From the NCBI RefSeq assembly GCF_014652395.1, contig NZ_BMYS01000019.1:1-64000 (forward strand): DNA of 64,000 nucleotides. The letters run 5' to 3'. Below the pieces are notes generated by a model. The model was not told the origin of the DNA. It ran no database searches and saw only the letters and a program-made list of their open reading frames with translations. Below, piece after piece: positions 37,569 through 46,262 of this stretch. Positions within the stretch are counted from its first letter, which is position 1; every line of letters starts with the position of its first letter. The position numbers were made by a program, and so were the translations under genes. The stretch comes from Advenella faeciporci. Its GTDB lineage: Bacteria > Pseudomonadota > Gammaproteobacteria > Burkholderiales > Burkholderiaceae_B.

Positions 37569-39350
37569 ATGAAATTTTCCTGCAGGCATTTTTACCGGGT
37601 TTTGCTGCTGCTATGGCTGGGGACTTATTCAGGCATGCTTTGCGCCAAAACCTGGTATGTGGGTATCCTGGCACCACGTGGGGTACAGGCGGCCCAGCAA
37701 GAGTGGCAGCCATGGCTTAACTGGCTGTCCACTCAATGGGAAAATGAAACGTTTATTCTGGTGCCGATGAAACTGGCCGATGCCGAACGGATGATTGCCG
37801 ATAACCGGGTTAATTTCGTACTTGCGCCACAGGCCCAGTTTTTGTCCATGAAAACGGGGATGGAGATGCGTTGGCTGGCTACGTTGAATCGAGTGGATGA
37901 TGCCCAGCCAAAGGCTGCCGAATTGGTGGGAAGTGCATTATGGGTACGCAAAGACAGTGGTTTGCATGACATAACGCAGTTGCGTGGCAAAACGATTGCC
38001 GCCGTGCAGGAAAATGCGTTTGGCGGTTTTTTGCTGGCCTATAAATTGTTGTATGACGCACAATTGCGTGAAAACCGGGATTACGAACTGGTGTTTACCG
38101 GTTATCCGATTGACCAGACCCTGTTGCTGCTTGATCGCAAGCAGGTGGATGCCGCGATTGCCCCGTTGTGCCTGATGGAGGAAATGCAGTCCCAGGGTAT
38201 TTTGGATCGCTCGCAATATCAACTGCTGCACCCGATCAATAATCAGAGCGCTTGCGCCGGCAGCACCGAACGGTTTCCGAACTGGTCCCTTGCCGCCTTG
38301 CCCACTGTTCCTGACGCCTTGGCTACCCGACTGGGTTCACTGCTGTTACAGAATCAGCCGGACTCCTTGTTGCCAGGATGGTCTCCAGTGGTGGCTTCAA
38401 CACGGGTAGAGGAAATCCTGCATAGCATTCGCCGTCATCCTTTTCAGCAGTCGGTTTGGGCAGGTATTAAAGATTGGGTGGCCGAGTATAAAACCTGGGT
38501 GGGTGTTGTCTTGCTGTTTGTGTTCCTGTCTTTGCTGAATTATGCGTGGGTCAGCTGGCTGGCCTGGAGACGGCAAAAACAGATAACGCAGGCCTATGAG
38601 CAAATGCGTGCCTATGAGCGAATGATGATGCAGGCGGACAGGTTGAATATTCTTGGGGAAATGGCTTCGGGCATCGCACATGAGATCAATCAGCCGGTTT
38701 CAGTGATCAGGCATTATGCTGAAGGCACCCGGTACCGCCTGGAGAAGCAGAAAACGAATGCGGAATTAATACCTGTGCTGGACAAGGTTATTGAACAGGT
38801 GGAGCGCATTACACAAATTATTGAGAATCTGCGTAAGTGGGTCAGGTCTGATCGTCATTACCAGAGTGTGGCGGTCAATATTTCCCAGGCGGTGGGCAAA
38901 AGCGTGCAGTTTGTCCGCATGCAAAATAACAGGCACTCCATGAGCATACAGATCAATATTCCGGACGATCTGGTTCTATTTACCGTACCCAGTGTGATTG
39001 AGCAGGTATTGGTGAACAGCCTGCTTAATTGCTGGCAACAGCACGCAACACAGGTTGATATTGCGATCCGGTATTTTGATGACTCGTTTCTTGGTATTAC
39101 GATCACCGATGATGCTGGCGGCTTCTCCCGGGAACAGCTTGATTTTCCATTCGTTCCCTTTAGAACCAACAAGGATAAGGGGCTTGGATTGGGGCTGGTG
39201 ATTTGTGAACGTTTAATGCGTGTGATAGGGGGCAGTTTGTTATTGGACAATCGCAGTGATGGTGTTGCAGGGGCCATCGTAACGTTAAAATTGCCACTTA
39301 AAGAAAATACCATAAGCCAGAAGGAATCAACGCTTCATGATGAAAATTGA
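37569..39350 (+). CDS. Sensor histidine kinase, TtrS-like, with phosphonate-binding-type sensor domain
   Basis: A 593-residue membrane kinase. Signal peptide (about 1-26), periplasmic PhnD/PBP-like sensor domain (about 28-295), one membrane helix (about 310-332), short coiled coil, HisKA domain with phospho-accepting His371 in GIAHEINQP, and an HATPase domain (about 460-580) with DDAGGF and KGLGLGL. This layout is that of tetrathionate sensor TtrS. In Salmonella TtrS senses tetrathionate and turns on tetrathionate reductase. Here the gene is divergent from a TsdA-like cytochrome operon, so tetrathionate or thiosulfate sensing is a good inference. It overlaps the response-regulator gene by 14 bases. 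Confidence 0.87.
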   Translation: MKFSCRHFYRVLLLLWLGTYSGMLCAKTWYVGILAPRGVQAAQQEWQPWLNWLSTQWENETFILVPMKLADAERMIADNRVNFVLAPQAQFLSMKTGMEMRWLATLNRVDDAQPKAAELVGSALWVRKDSGLHDITQLRGKTIAAVQENAFGGFLLAYKLLYDAQLRENRDYELVFTGYPIDQTLLLLDRKQVDAAIAPLCLMEEMQSQGILDRSQYQLLHPINNQSACAGSTERFPNWSLAALPTVPDALATRLGSLLLQNQPDSLLPGWSPVVASTRVEEILHSIRRHPFQQSVWAGIKDWVAEYKTWVGVVLLFVFLSLLNYAWVSWLAWRRQKQITQAYEQMRAYERMMMQADRLNILGEMASGIAHEINQPVSVIRHYAEGTRYRLEKQKTNAELIPVLDKVIEQVERITQIIENLRKWVRSDRHYQSVAVNISQAVGKSVQFVRMQNNRHSMSIQINIPDDLVLFTVPSVIEQVLVNSLLNCWQQHATQVDIAIRYFDDSFLGITITDDAGGFSREQLDFPFVPFRTNKDKGLGLGLVICERLMRVIGGSLLLDNRSDGVAGAIVTLKLPLKENTISQKESTLHDEN

Positions 39351-39948
39351 GACGCTGCCTATTCATATTGTCGATGATGATGCTTCAGTCAGGGAGGCCT
39401 TGCGGTTTTTGCTGCAAAGCCTTGGTTATGATGCCCATACCTGGCCTGATGGGCGGTCATTTCTGGATGAGGCGGATATTGGCAAAGGAGGCGTTGTTAT
39501 CCTGGATATTCGTATGCCCCATTTAAGCGGACAGGAACTTTACCAGCATTTAATTGAAGCTAAAAGTACCCTGGCCGTTATTATACTTACCGGCCATGCC
39601 GATGTACCCATGGCCGTTGAAATGTTGAAAAAAGGGGTGGTGGATTTTTTGCAGAAACCGGTTGCCTTGGCCCAGATGGCGACAGCCCTTGACAATGCGC
39701 TTGCGCAGGCAGAGCGGAATTTGCTTTGCTGTCGCTTGCGTGGGCTTTATGATTCCTTGTCCCCCAGGGAAAAACAGGTTGCTGAACTGGTTTTGCAGGG
39801 TAAAACGAACAAAATGATTGCCGATGAGCTTTATATTGCCGTGCGTACGGTTGAAGTCCAGCGGGCCAGTGCCATGCAGAAAATGCAGGTGGATAACCTG
39901 CCCGAATTTGTGCGGGCAGTTAATCAGGCATGCATGAAACCATCATGA
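39337..39948 (+). CDS. FixJ/TtrR-type response regulator
   Basis: A 203-residue regulator. The receiver domain (about 6-122) has the acidic pair in VDDD, phospho-acceptor Asp57 in VILDIRMP, a Thr in ILTGHADVP and Lys107 in FLQKPV. A LuxR-type helix-turn-helix follows (about 137-197; LSPREKQVAELV, TNKMIADELYIAVRTVEVQR). It is the partner of the overlapping sensor kinase and should bind the divergent promoter region before 37569. Its stop is seven bases from the end of convergent panD. Confidence 0.92.
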   Translation: MMKIETLPIHIVDDDASVREALRFLLQSLGYDAHTWPDGRSFLDEADIGKGGVVILDIRMPHLSGQELYQHLIEAKSTLAVIILTGHADVPMAVEMLKKGVVDFLQKPVALAQMATALDNALAQAERNLLCCRLRGLYDSLSPREKQVAELVLQGKTNKMIADELYIAVRTVEVQRASAMQKMQVDNLPEFVRAVNQACMKPS

Positions 39949-39955
39949 AAAAGAA

Positions 39956-40339
39956 CTACATAATCGTGGCTTCGGGTTCGGCTCCGATAATTTCCTTGAT
40001 GGTGTTGTTTTCACCCATGATGGCCACTTTGGGTTGATGGTTTCCGGCTTCCTTGGCATCAACATAAACATAAGACATGATAATGACAATATCGCCTTTC
40101 TGGACCAGGCGGGCTGCCGCACCGTTAAGGCAAATCACGCCACTGCCACGTTTGCCTGGAATAATATAGGTTTCTAGACGGGCACCGTTATTGTTATTGA
40201 CAATATGCACCTTTTCATTGGCCAGCATGCCAACGGCGTCCAGGATGTCCTGGTCTATGGTTACAGAGCCGACATAGTCCAAATTCGCCTCGGTCACTTG
40301 AGCGCGGTGAATTTTGCTATTCATCATCATTCGAAACAT
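39956..40339 (-). CDS. panD: Aspartate 1-decarboxylase PanD
   Basis: A 127-residue proenzyme (E. coli 126) that makes beta-alanine for pantothenate. It self-cleaves at Gly24-Ser25 (YVGSVTID) to give the pyruvoyl group; Lys9 (MNSKIHR) is the substrate-binding lysine. The start at 40339 (MFRMMMNSK) is supported because it puts these residues at the same numbers as in E. coli, and AAGG precedes it. The 59 in-frame residues upstream have no family match. panC and panB are not adjacent. Confidence 0.96.
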   Translation of the reverse strand: MFRMMMNSKIHRAQVTEANLDYVGSVTIDQDILDAVGMLANEKVHIVNNNNGARLETYIIPGKRGSGVICLNGAAARLVQKGDIVIIMSYVYVDAKEAGNHQPKVAIMGENNTIKEIIGAEPEATIM

Positions 40340-40556
40340 TTGCTTGTTACCTTTATACAAAACACAATACTTGCGGTATTCATTGAAAAATATAGATGCA
40401 TGGTGCCCCCTTTGGAGGGAAAATCTTAATGATAATGAGGGGAGGGGGAGTGCAAATATAAATTGGACAGGGCTAATTATATGATTTGCCGGGCAATTTT
40501 TTTGTCTGTCGGGCATAACGGCAGAAAATTTTCCGGCAAATTGCTTAAGGTCAAAA

Positions 40557-40591
40557 AAACCGGGTAAATGGAATTTCCATTTGCCCGGTTT
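40557..40591. terminator. Intrinsic terminator after terC
   Basis: AAACCGGGTAAATGGAA, centre T, TTCCATTTGCCCGGTTT: a 17-base stem with one wobble pair, flanked by A and T runs. It lies 64 bases after the terC stop on the minus strand. Confidence 0.92.
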
Positions 40592-40655
40592 CTATGTTTG
40601 CCCGTTTACTTAAAGGCTGGAGTCTGACCGAGGGCAGCCAGACCGGCCTGTTAAC

Positions 40656-41369
40656 TTAAGCTTCGGCATTGCCATTCGCTTTTAGTTTACGGCTGGCAAA
40701 GAATTTACCCAGCGCAACGATGGTCACTGCACCAATAACTTCAGCAGCCAGTTTCAGCGTACCAGAAGGCTCGCCAATTCTTTCCACGATGAAAATGTCG
40801 GTCAACAGCATGCCGCCGGCAATCCAGCCCAGCAAAGCAGCGCCCAGGGTAATGACCCATGGGAATTTGTCGATCAGTTTCAATACGATAGTGCTACCCC
40901 AGATAATGATAGGTACACTAACGACCAGACCAAAGATAACCAGGCCAAGCTGGTGATCGGGATTGGCGGTTTGGGCGGCGCCGGCAATGGCAATCACGTT
41001 GTCCAGACTCATCACGAAGTCTGCCACAATAATGGTTTTAACGGCAGACATAATGGAAGTGCTGCCTTCAATATTGCCATGGGAATCTCCTTCGGGAATC
41101 AGCAATTTAACGCCAACCCATACCAGCAGCAAGGCACCGACAATTTTCAGGAATGGAATGCTGAGCAGGGTGAGTGCAAAGGCGATCAGGACAACCCGCA
41201 GGCCGATTGCACCGGCGGTACCCCATAAAATGCCCTGCATGCGTTGTTTTTTAGGCAGATTGCGGCAAGCCAGGGCGATTACCACGGCATTGTCACCGCC
41301 AAGCAGAATATCAATCAGAATGATCTGAAAGATGGCTGCCCAGCTGAGTGTTTGTAAAAATTCAAGCAT
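40656..41369 (-). CDS. TerC-family membrane protein (probable Mn2+ exporter)
   Basis: A 237-residue membrane protein with about seven helices. The family's acidic membrane motifs are present: IDILLGGDNAVVIALA near 18-33 and DFVMSLDNVIAIAGAA near 116-131, whose Asp and Asn residues are thought to bind metal. A yybP-ykoY (Mn2+) riboswitch in its leader supports a role in manganese homeostasis, as for E. coli Alx and B. subtilis YkoY. It is a single-gene unit with its own promoter and terminator. Confidence 0.93.
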   Translation of the reverse strand: MLEFLQTLSWAAIFQIILIDILLGGDNAVVIALACRNLPKKQRMQGILWGTAGAIGLRVVLIAFALTLLSIPFLKIVGALLLVWVGVKLLIPEGDSHGNIEGSTSIMSAVKTIIVADFVMSLDNVIAIAGAAQTANPDHQLGLVIFGLVVSVPIIIWGSTIVLKLIDKFPWVITLGAALLGWIAGGMLLTDIFIVERIGEPSGTLKLAAEVIGAVTIVALGKFFASRKLKANGNAEA

Positions 41370-41469
41370 CAGTTACCCTTTGAAATAACAAAAAATTGGA
41401 AAGAGAAACGGATCTGGCTTGAGTCTGTCCATGCGGTATCCATGTATATGAGGGGAATTTTCCGCACAA

Positions 41470-41506
41470 AAAAACAAAAAGGCCTGATCCATCAGGACAC
41501 AGGCCG
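41470..41506 (-). terminator. Riboswitch expression-platform terminator
   Basis: On the minus strand GGCCTGTGTCCTGATGGATCAGGCC is followed by TTTTTGTTTTTTT. It lies directly after the Mn2+ aptamer and about 100 bases before terC, so it is the probable switch terminator. The nested CCTGAT/ATCAGG pairing gives alternative folds. Confidence 0.8.
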
Positions 41507-41518
41507 TCTTTTATTGAG

Positions 41519-41646
41519 AAGACGCACCTTGCCCGTAATGGCAAGGTCTTGCTTGCAACAGTTGGTATGTTGCCCGGGCACCGGACGTTTGCGTAACATG
41601 CAAACAATCGAAATGACGATGCGGCGGAATAAAGCTACTCCCCTTG
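41519..41646 (-). promoter_or_regulatory. yybP-ykoY manganese riboswitch (terC leader)
   Basis: The minus strand reads CAAGGGGAGTAGC at the 5' end and CCTTGCCATTACGGGCAAGG followed by TGCGTCT at the 3' end, the conserved parts of the yybP-ykoY aptamer. It starts about ten bases downstream of a good promoter -10 and ends at an intrinsic terminator. Mn2+ binding should favour read-through into terC. Confidence 0.93.
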
Positions 41647-41655
41647 ATTGGCGTA

Positions 41656-41683
41656 ATTATATGGGATACTTGAGCGAAGTCAA
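41656..41683 (-). promoter_or_regulatory. Sigma-70 promoter of terC
   Basis: Minus strand: TTGACT, 16 bases, TATAAT (-10 at 41656-41661). The riboswitch begins about ten bases downstream, so the leader starts where it should. Confidence 0.8.
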
Positions 41684-41776
41684 GAAAAAATTTTGTGAGC
41701 CATGGTAAACCCCAGTATTGGTAAAATAGGGAAATGTTTAATAAAGATCTTGCCTGATGCCTACCCGGAGAAAATG

Positions 41777-42607
41777 ATGAGTCAGCTGAAAACCGATATT
41801 GGGAACTTACTGGGTAAGATCCGTGCCAGCACGCCACTGGTTCATCAGATCACTAATTATGTCACGGTCAATGACTGCGCCAATATGACTCTGGCCATTG
41901 GTGCCTCGCCGGTCATGGCGGACAGTATCCATGAAGTCATGGACATGGTTTCAATTGCCTCTTCTCTGGTGATTAATACCGGCACTTTGAATGAGGTAAC
42001 GGTAGTTTCAATGCTGGTAGCTGCAAAACAGGCCAATGCAAAAGGCATCCCGCTGGTGCTGGATCCGGTTGGGGCGGGCGCCACCCCTTACCGGACTGAA
42101 ACGGTACATCAATTGCTGCAGCAGGCCAGTTTTTCTGTTATTCGTGGCAATCTGTCAGAAATACGGGTATTGGCCGGATTGGATGAACAAACCAGGGGGG
42201 TTGATGCGGCCACTGTTTTTAATGCGGGCAGTGACAGACCGGCCATGCAGGCGTTTGCAAAAAACATGGCCAGAAAACTGAATGCCACGATTGCCATTAC
42301 CGGTGCCGTGGATGTTGTTTCCGATGGTGTGCGAGTGTGTTTTATAGAAAACGGCCGTCCCGAAATGTCCCGTGTCACTGGTACGGGTTGCATGTGCACT
42401 GCTCTGGTGGGGGCATTTTTATCGGTAACAGACGACTCCTTTCTGGCTGCGGTTGCCGCGGTGGCTGGCATGGGGATTGCCGGGGAAATAGCCCATGAAA
42501 ACCTGCAAAAACCAGAAGGCAATGCCAGCTACCGCAACCGGATCATTGACGCTGTTTATCATTTGACTGCAGAACAGATTACGGAAAAGGGTCGTCTACA
42601 AGAGTGA
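41777..42607 (+). CDS. thiM: Hydroxyethylthiazole kinase ThiM
   Basis: A 276-residue ribokinase-like enzyme that phosphorylates the thiazole moiety in thiamine salvage. Family wording includes PLVHQITNYVTVNDCAN, ASPVMAD, VLDPVGAGAT and the catalytic Cys in VTGTGCMCTAL. GGAG lies seven bases before the ATG at 41777; the adjacent ATG at 41774 is also possible. Unlike the thiZXY-tenA operon, no TPP riboswitch is visible upstream. It complements that operon, which recovers the pyrimidine half. Confidence 0.94.
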   Translation: MSQLKTDIGNLLGKIRASTPLVHQITNYVTVNDCANMTLAIGASPVMADSIHEVMDMVSIASSLVINTGTLNEVTVVSMLVAAKQANAKGIPLVLDPVGAGATPYRTETVHQLLQQASFSVIRGNLSEIRVLAGLDEQTRGVDAATVFNAGSDRPAMQAFAKNMARKLNATIAITGAVDVVSDGVRVCFIENGRPEMSRVTGTGCMCTALVGAFLSVTDDSFLAAVAAVAGMGIAGEIAHENLQKPEGNASYRNRIIDAVYHLTAEQITEKGRLQE

Positions 42608-42629
42608 CATCTAAGTTGTGCTAAAGTTT

Positions 42630-43403
42630 TCAGAATGTAATTGAAAAACCACCATCAACGGCAAGCGTCTGTCCATTGACGTAAGACGCAGCCGGAGATG
42701 ACAGAAATAAGGCAGGGCCAATAATTTCCATAGGATTACCCCAGCGCTGCAAGGGGTTTCTTTCCTGCATTTTGGCAATGTTTCTGGTTTCCTGGGTGAG
42801 CTTTTCGTTAAACTCGGTGGCAAAGGTACCAGGGGCAATGGCATTGCTGATAATCCCATCACGACCAAATTCAACCGCAATGGCCCGGGTCATGGTGTTA
42901 AGTGCCTGTTTGGTGATTGGATAGGCAAAATCGCCAAAGCGGATCAGTTGTCCGGCAATGGAGCTGATGGTAACGATCCGTCCGTAATGATGGGTTTTCA
43001 TCAATTCTATGGCATGTCGTGAAATACGGATATTGGCCAGGATATTGGTTTGGACTATCTCTTCAAGCTCAAGAGGACTTAAGTCACTAAGTGTTTTGCG
43101 GTTCCGGATGCTGGCGTTGTTTACCAGTATATCCAGACGGCCGTATTGCTGCTTTATGTCGGAAAACACGGCTTCACATTTTTTCTGGTCATTAATGTCG
43201 AAACCGACCCAGCCAGCATCAAACCCCGTGTTGATAAGGGTTTGTGCGGTTTCCCTGGCTTTGTCTTCGTTTCTGCTGTGAACAATGATGCGTGCACCGG
43301 CTTTGCCAAGTCCCTGCGCTATTTGATATCCCAGCCCTTGCGTTGAGCCGGTGATCAGGGCGACTTGCCCTGCTAATGAAAACAAGTTGTTAACGTCATT
43401 CAT
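42630..43403 (-). CDS. Short-chain dehydrogenase/reductase (gluconate 5-dehydrogenase-like)
   Basis: A 257-residue classical SDR. NAD(P) motif TGSTQGLG (about 18-25), NNAS (about 95-98), catalytic Ser in ISSIAGQ and the Y-x3-K pair in YPITK (about 161-165), and a closing NGQTLAVDGG. The closest family wording is that of gluconate 5-dehydrogenase-type enzymes, but the substrate cannot be fixed. It is the last gene of an operon with a class II aldolase and a Bug-type binding protein, so it probably oxidises a hydroxy acid or sugar acid that the binding protein captures. Confidence 0.88.
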   Translation of the reverse strand: MNDVNNLFSLAGQVALITGSTQGLGYQIAQGLGKAGARIIVHSRNEDKARETAQTLINTGFDAGWVGFDINDQKKCEAVFSDIKQQYGRLDILVNNASIRNRKTLSDLSPLELEEIVQTNILANIRISRHAIELMKTHHYGRIVTISSIAGQLIRFGDFAYPITKQALNTMTRAIAVEFGRDGIISNAIAPGTFATEFNEKLTQETRNIAKMQERNPLQRWGNPMEIIGPALFLSSPAASYVNGQTLAVDGGFSITF

Positions 43404-43438
43404 TGATGTGTTTTCCGATATTTCTTCTGTTATTGGGT

Positions 43439-44182
43439 TCAGTCTTTATAGCCTGGTGTGCGCCGGTCCAGATAACGCAGCATGGCAGGCCATTCCATTA
43501 AGCCGAAGGGCCTTCGGACAGTGGGTTGATACAGGTGATGGGTACGGTTAATGACGGCTTCCGAAGGCATGATCAGTTTTGTGCCACTGGATAAAGCATC
43601 AACCTGAACCCGGCAGGCCATTTCAAGCCAGTAGATGGCGTTAAAGGCTTCGGCGATGGAGGCCGAGGCAACCAGCAGACCATGATTGCGCAGTATCATG
43701 GCATCCTGCTTGCCCAGGTCGGCAACCAGGCGGGCCTGTTCGTCCATTTCAATGGCAACGCTTTCGTAATCATGATAGGCAATGTCTTTAAAGCGCATGG
43801 AGGTTTGGGTAATGGGCAATAAACCGCATTCCATCGCCGAAACGGCCATGCCCGCACGCGAATGGGTGTGAATGACACAGCTGACATCATGGCGGGCACC
43901 ATGAACCGCGCTGTGAATGACATAACCTGCCTGATTAACGCCCAGTTCCTCGCCATGGGGGTTATGCAGCACATCACCCTTGATGTTGATTTTGATCAGG
44001 CTGGAGGCGGTAATCTCTTCATACATGTAGCCGTAAGGATTGATGAGAATTTCATCATCGGTACCGGGGATGCGGGCGGTAATGTGGTTGTAGATCAAGT
44101 CGCTCATGCCAAACAAGGGCATGAGCCGGTAGCATGCCGCCAGATTGACGCGGGTTTCCCATTCTTCTTTACTGTAATTCAT
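43439..44182 (-). CDS. Class II aldolase/adducin-family protein
   Basis: A 247-residue zinc-dependent aldolase-fold protein. Metal-ligand histidines are in IHTHSRAG (about 95-102) and ILRNHGLL (about 161-168). Family members act as aldolases, decarboxylases or epimerases on phosphorylated and free hydroxy acids; the exact reaction is unknown. Its first four bases overlap the end of the Bug receptor gene, and the short-chain dehydrogenase gene follows 35 bases on, so all three work on one compound. Confidence 0.88.
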   Translation of the reverse strand: MNYSKEEWETRVNLAACYRLMPLFGMSDLIYNHITARIPGTDDEILINPYGYMYEEITASSLIKINIKGDVLHNPHGEELGVNQAGYVIHSAVHGARHDVSCVIHTHSRAGMAVSAMECGLLPITQTSMRFKDIAYHDYESVAIEMDEQARLVADLGKQDAMILRNHGLLVASASIAEAFNAIYWLEMACRVQVDALSSGTKLIMPSEAVINRTHHLYQPTVRRPFGLMEWPAMLRYLDRRTPGYKD

Positions 44183-45156
44183 TGTTTTTCAATTCCTGCT
44201 GTTTTGACTAGGTTTCCCCATGTTTCGTAGTTTTCTTTCACCATTTCGGCAAATGCCTTGGGGGATTCGCTGCTGACCACTTCCGAGCCCAGGGCAATGA
44301 GTTTTTTCCTGGTTTCGGGGTCGTTAAGTGATTCATTCAATGTGCCGTGCAGCTTCTGAATGATTTCCGGAGAGGTTCCTTTCGGAGCAAAAAAACCAAG
44401 CCAGGCACCCATATTGAAGTTTGGAATACCCTGTTCTTCGATAGTTGGGATATCGGGTGCCAGTTCGGCGCGTTTATTGACGCTGACGGCAAGCGCATTC
44501 AATCTGCCCGCTTTTACATGAGGCAGGGCGGAAACGACGGTATCAAAAGTCATATCCACATTGCCGCCAATCACATCGGATTGTGATTGGGTGCTGCCGG
44601 AGTAGGGGACATGCACCATTTCAATGCCGGATGTTTTGCTGAGCATTTCCATTAACAGGTGGCTGGTAGTGCCTTTGCCGATTGAGGCATAGGTGAGTTC
44701 TCCCGGATGGGCTTTGGCATAATCAATCAGTTCTTTGAAGCTGTTTACGTTTTTTGTTTTGTTCATCACAAGTACGTAAGGCAGCCAGGTGCTTTGCCCG
44801 ATCGGCTCAAGATCTTTCAACGGGTCGTAAGTGAGTGATTTATACACATGCGGGTTGATATTCATGGGGGCTGTTGCAGACAGTACCAGGGTGTAGCCAT
44901 CGGGTTTGGCTTTGGCCACCTGTGCTACGCCCAGGCTGCCACCGACACCCGGCTTGTTTTCTACAATAATGCTTTGCCCCAGTTTTCTTCCCATGCTTTC
45001 CCCCAGGATGCGGGCGACAGCATCAGTGGATGTGCCTGGTGGAAAACCGACCACAAAGGTAATGGGTTTTTCCGGATAACTGGCATATGCCTGGGAACAG
45101 ATGGTTAGCGTTAGTGCTGATGATAGGGCAATAAGTGATTTTTTGAGCATTGTCAT
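44179..45156 (-). CDS. Bug-family (TctC) tripartite tricarboxylate transporter binding protein
   Basis: A 325-residue periplasmic receptor with a signal peptide (about 1-26, ending AYAS) and Bug-family phrases YPEKPITFVVGFPPG, VENKPGVGGS and VPYSGSTQSQ. Bug proteins bind carboxylates and are greatly expanded in Bordetella and relatives. The TctA and TctB membrane parts are not adjacent, which is usual for orphan Bug genes. It is the first gene of the aldolase-dehydrogenase operon and probably delivers its substrate. Confidence 0.92.
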   Translation of the reverse strand: MTMLKKSLIALSSALTLTICSQAYASYPEKPITFVVGFPPGTSTDAVARILGESMGRKLGQSIIVENKPGVGGSLGVAQVAKAKPDGYTLVLSATAPMNINPHVYKSLTYDPLKDLEPIGQSTWLPYVLVMNKTKNVNSFKELIDYAKAHPGELTYASIGKGTTSHLLMEMLSKTSGIEMVHVPYSGSTQSQSDVIGGNVDMTFDTVVSALPHVKAGRLNALAVSVNKRAELAPDIPTIEEQGIPNFNMGAWLGFFAPKGTSPEIIQKLHGTLNESLNDPETRKKLIALGSEVVSSESPKAFAEMVKENYETWGNLVKTAGIEKQ

Positions 45157-45199
45157 GATGTCTCCTCCTGAGTTTTACATCTAAAATATTAATATAATA

Positions 45200-45215
45200 A
45201 TTGATTTATATCAAT
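45200..45215. promoter_or_regulatory. Candidate LysR operator before the Bug/aldolase operon
   Basis: Palindrome ATTGAT, TTAT, ATCAAT in the AT-rich leader, 44 bases upstream of the Bug receptor start. It could bind the LysR protein encoded next to it. Based on symmetry only. Confidence 0.42.
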
Positions 45216-45264
45216 ATAAAAGATGATAAGGGGCGTGGAATTGTTGTTTTTCACTTTTTTGAAC

Positions 45265-45292
45265 AAAATTCAGGCGCATTCCCCCGCCTGAA
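45265..45292 (-). terminator. Intrinsic terminator after the LysR gene
   Basis: Minus strand: TTCAGGCG, loop GGGGAATG, CGCCTGAA, then TTTT. It lies 41 bases after the LysR stop and separates that gene from the Bug/aldolase operon on the same strand. Confidence 0.8.
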
Positions 45293-45332
45293 CGCTAAAC
45301 GTCAGGTGAGGTGATTGTTTATGGGAGAGTGG

Positions 45333-46262
45333 TCAGGCTTGAGTGGATTTCTGCAGTGTCTGATTGGCCAGCTCACCCACCCGTTTTACTTCAGTCTCAA
45401 AGGCTTGCAGTAAATTTTGGGCAGCCAGGCTCAGGGGACGACGTGGGTGATAAACGGAAATAAGCTCACGGTGGATCGGGTCGGTAATACGGGCGATACA
45501 CAGTACTTTGTTTTCCAGGTCCCGGGAAATGGCGCTGACAGGTAAAATGGTTGCCCATTCACCGGTTTTTACCAGTTCCATGGTAGGCATCAGTGCATCC
45601 AGTTCAAGATGGGACTGCATGGTTTTGCCTGTCTTGCGCAAGTGGTCGTCAATCAGGCTGCGCAATACCTGGCCACTGCTGGGAACAATCAGGCGTCCGG
45701 GGGGGATCTGGTTGAAGTCGGGCGTGTCAGAACTCAGGAACTTGCTTTTGCGGGCTACGACCAATACCAGTTCTTCACTCATGATCGGGCTGGAAATAAG
45801 ACTGCCCAGTTTGGGGGTGTCATTGGTAATGGCGAAATCAATTTTCCCTGCATCCAGATTTTCAATCAGAATGTTGGTATAACCCACTGAGAGCTGAATG
45901 GTCACATTAGGGAAATCAACGCAGTATCTGGACAGTGCATTTGGTACAACATTGACCCCAAGGGAAGGCGCAAGGCCTACCCTGACCAGGCCGGATGCCT
46001 CTCCGCCAAGATCCAGCATTTGTTGCTGGATGCTGTCTACTTCCCGGGCAAGGGGCAATAGCATTTTGTGCAGTTTTTCACCTGCCGTGGTGGGGGTTAC
46101 GCCCCGACTTGAGCGGTCAAACAGACGGATGTCCAGGTCTTTTTCAAGTTTGCTGATTTGCGTGCTTAAGGCAGACTGGACAATGCCCAGTTGTTTGGCA
46201 GCCCGGGTAACGTTACCGTTTTGGAAAAGGCATAAAAAACACTCTATTTGACGTAAGTCCAT
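45333..46262 (-). CDS. LysR-family transcriptional regulator (Nac/Cbl-like start)
   Basis: A 309-residue LysR protein beginning MDLRQIECFLCLF, with recognition helix QSALSTQISKLE (about 31-42) and the effector domain from about 90. The ATG at 46262 has AGGAAATT ahead; upstream in-frame residues have no family match. It lies upstream of, and on the same strand as, the Bug receptor, class II aldolase and dehydrogenase operon, separated from it by a terminator. It is the likely activator of that operon. Confidence 0.9.
   Translation of the reverse strand: MDLRQIECFLCLFQNGNVTRAAKQLGIVQSALSTQISKLEKDLDIRLFDRSSRGVTPTTAGEKLHKMLLPLAREVDSIQQQMLDLGGEASGLVRVGLAPSLGVNVVPNALSRYCVDFPNVTIQLSVGYTNILIENLDAGKIDFAITNDTPKLGSLISSPIMSEELVLVVARKSKFLSSDTPDFNQIPPGRLIVPSSGQVLRSLIDDHLRKTGKTMQSHLELDALMPTMELVKTGEWATILPVSAISRDLENKVLCIARITDPIHRELISVYHPRRPLSLAAQNLLQAFETEVKRVGELANQTLQKSTQA

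Noticed and set aside
40340-40516. A longer PanD starting at 40516
   Set aside because: PanD residue numbering (Lys9, Gly24-Ser25) matches E. coli only with the start at 40339.
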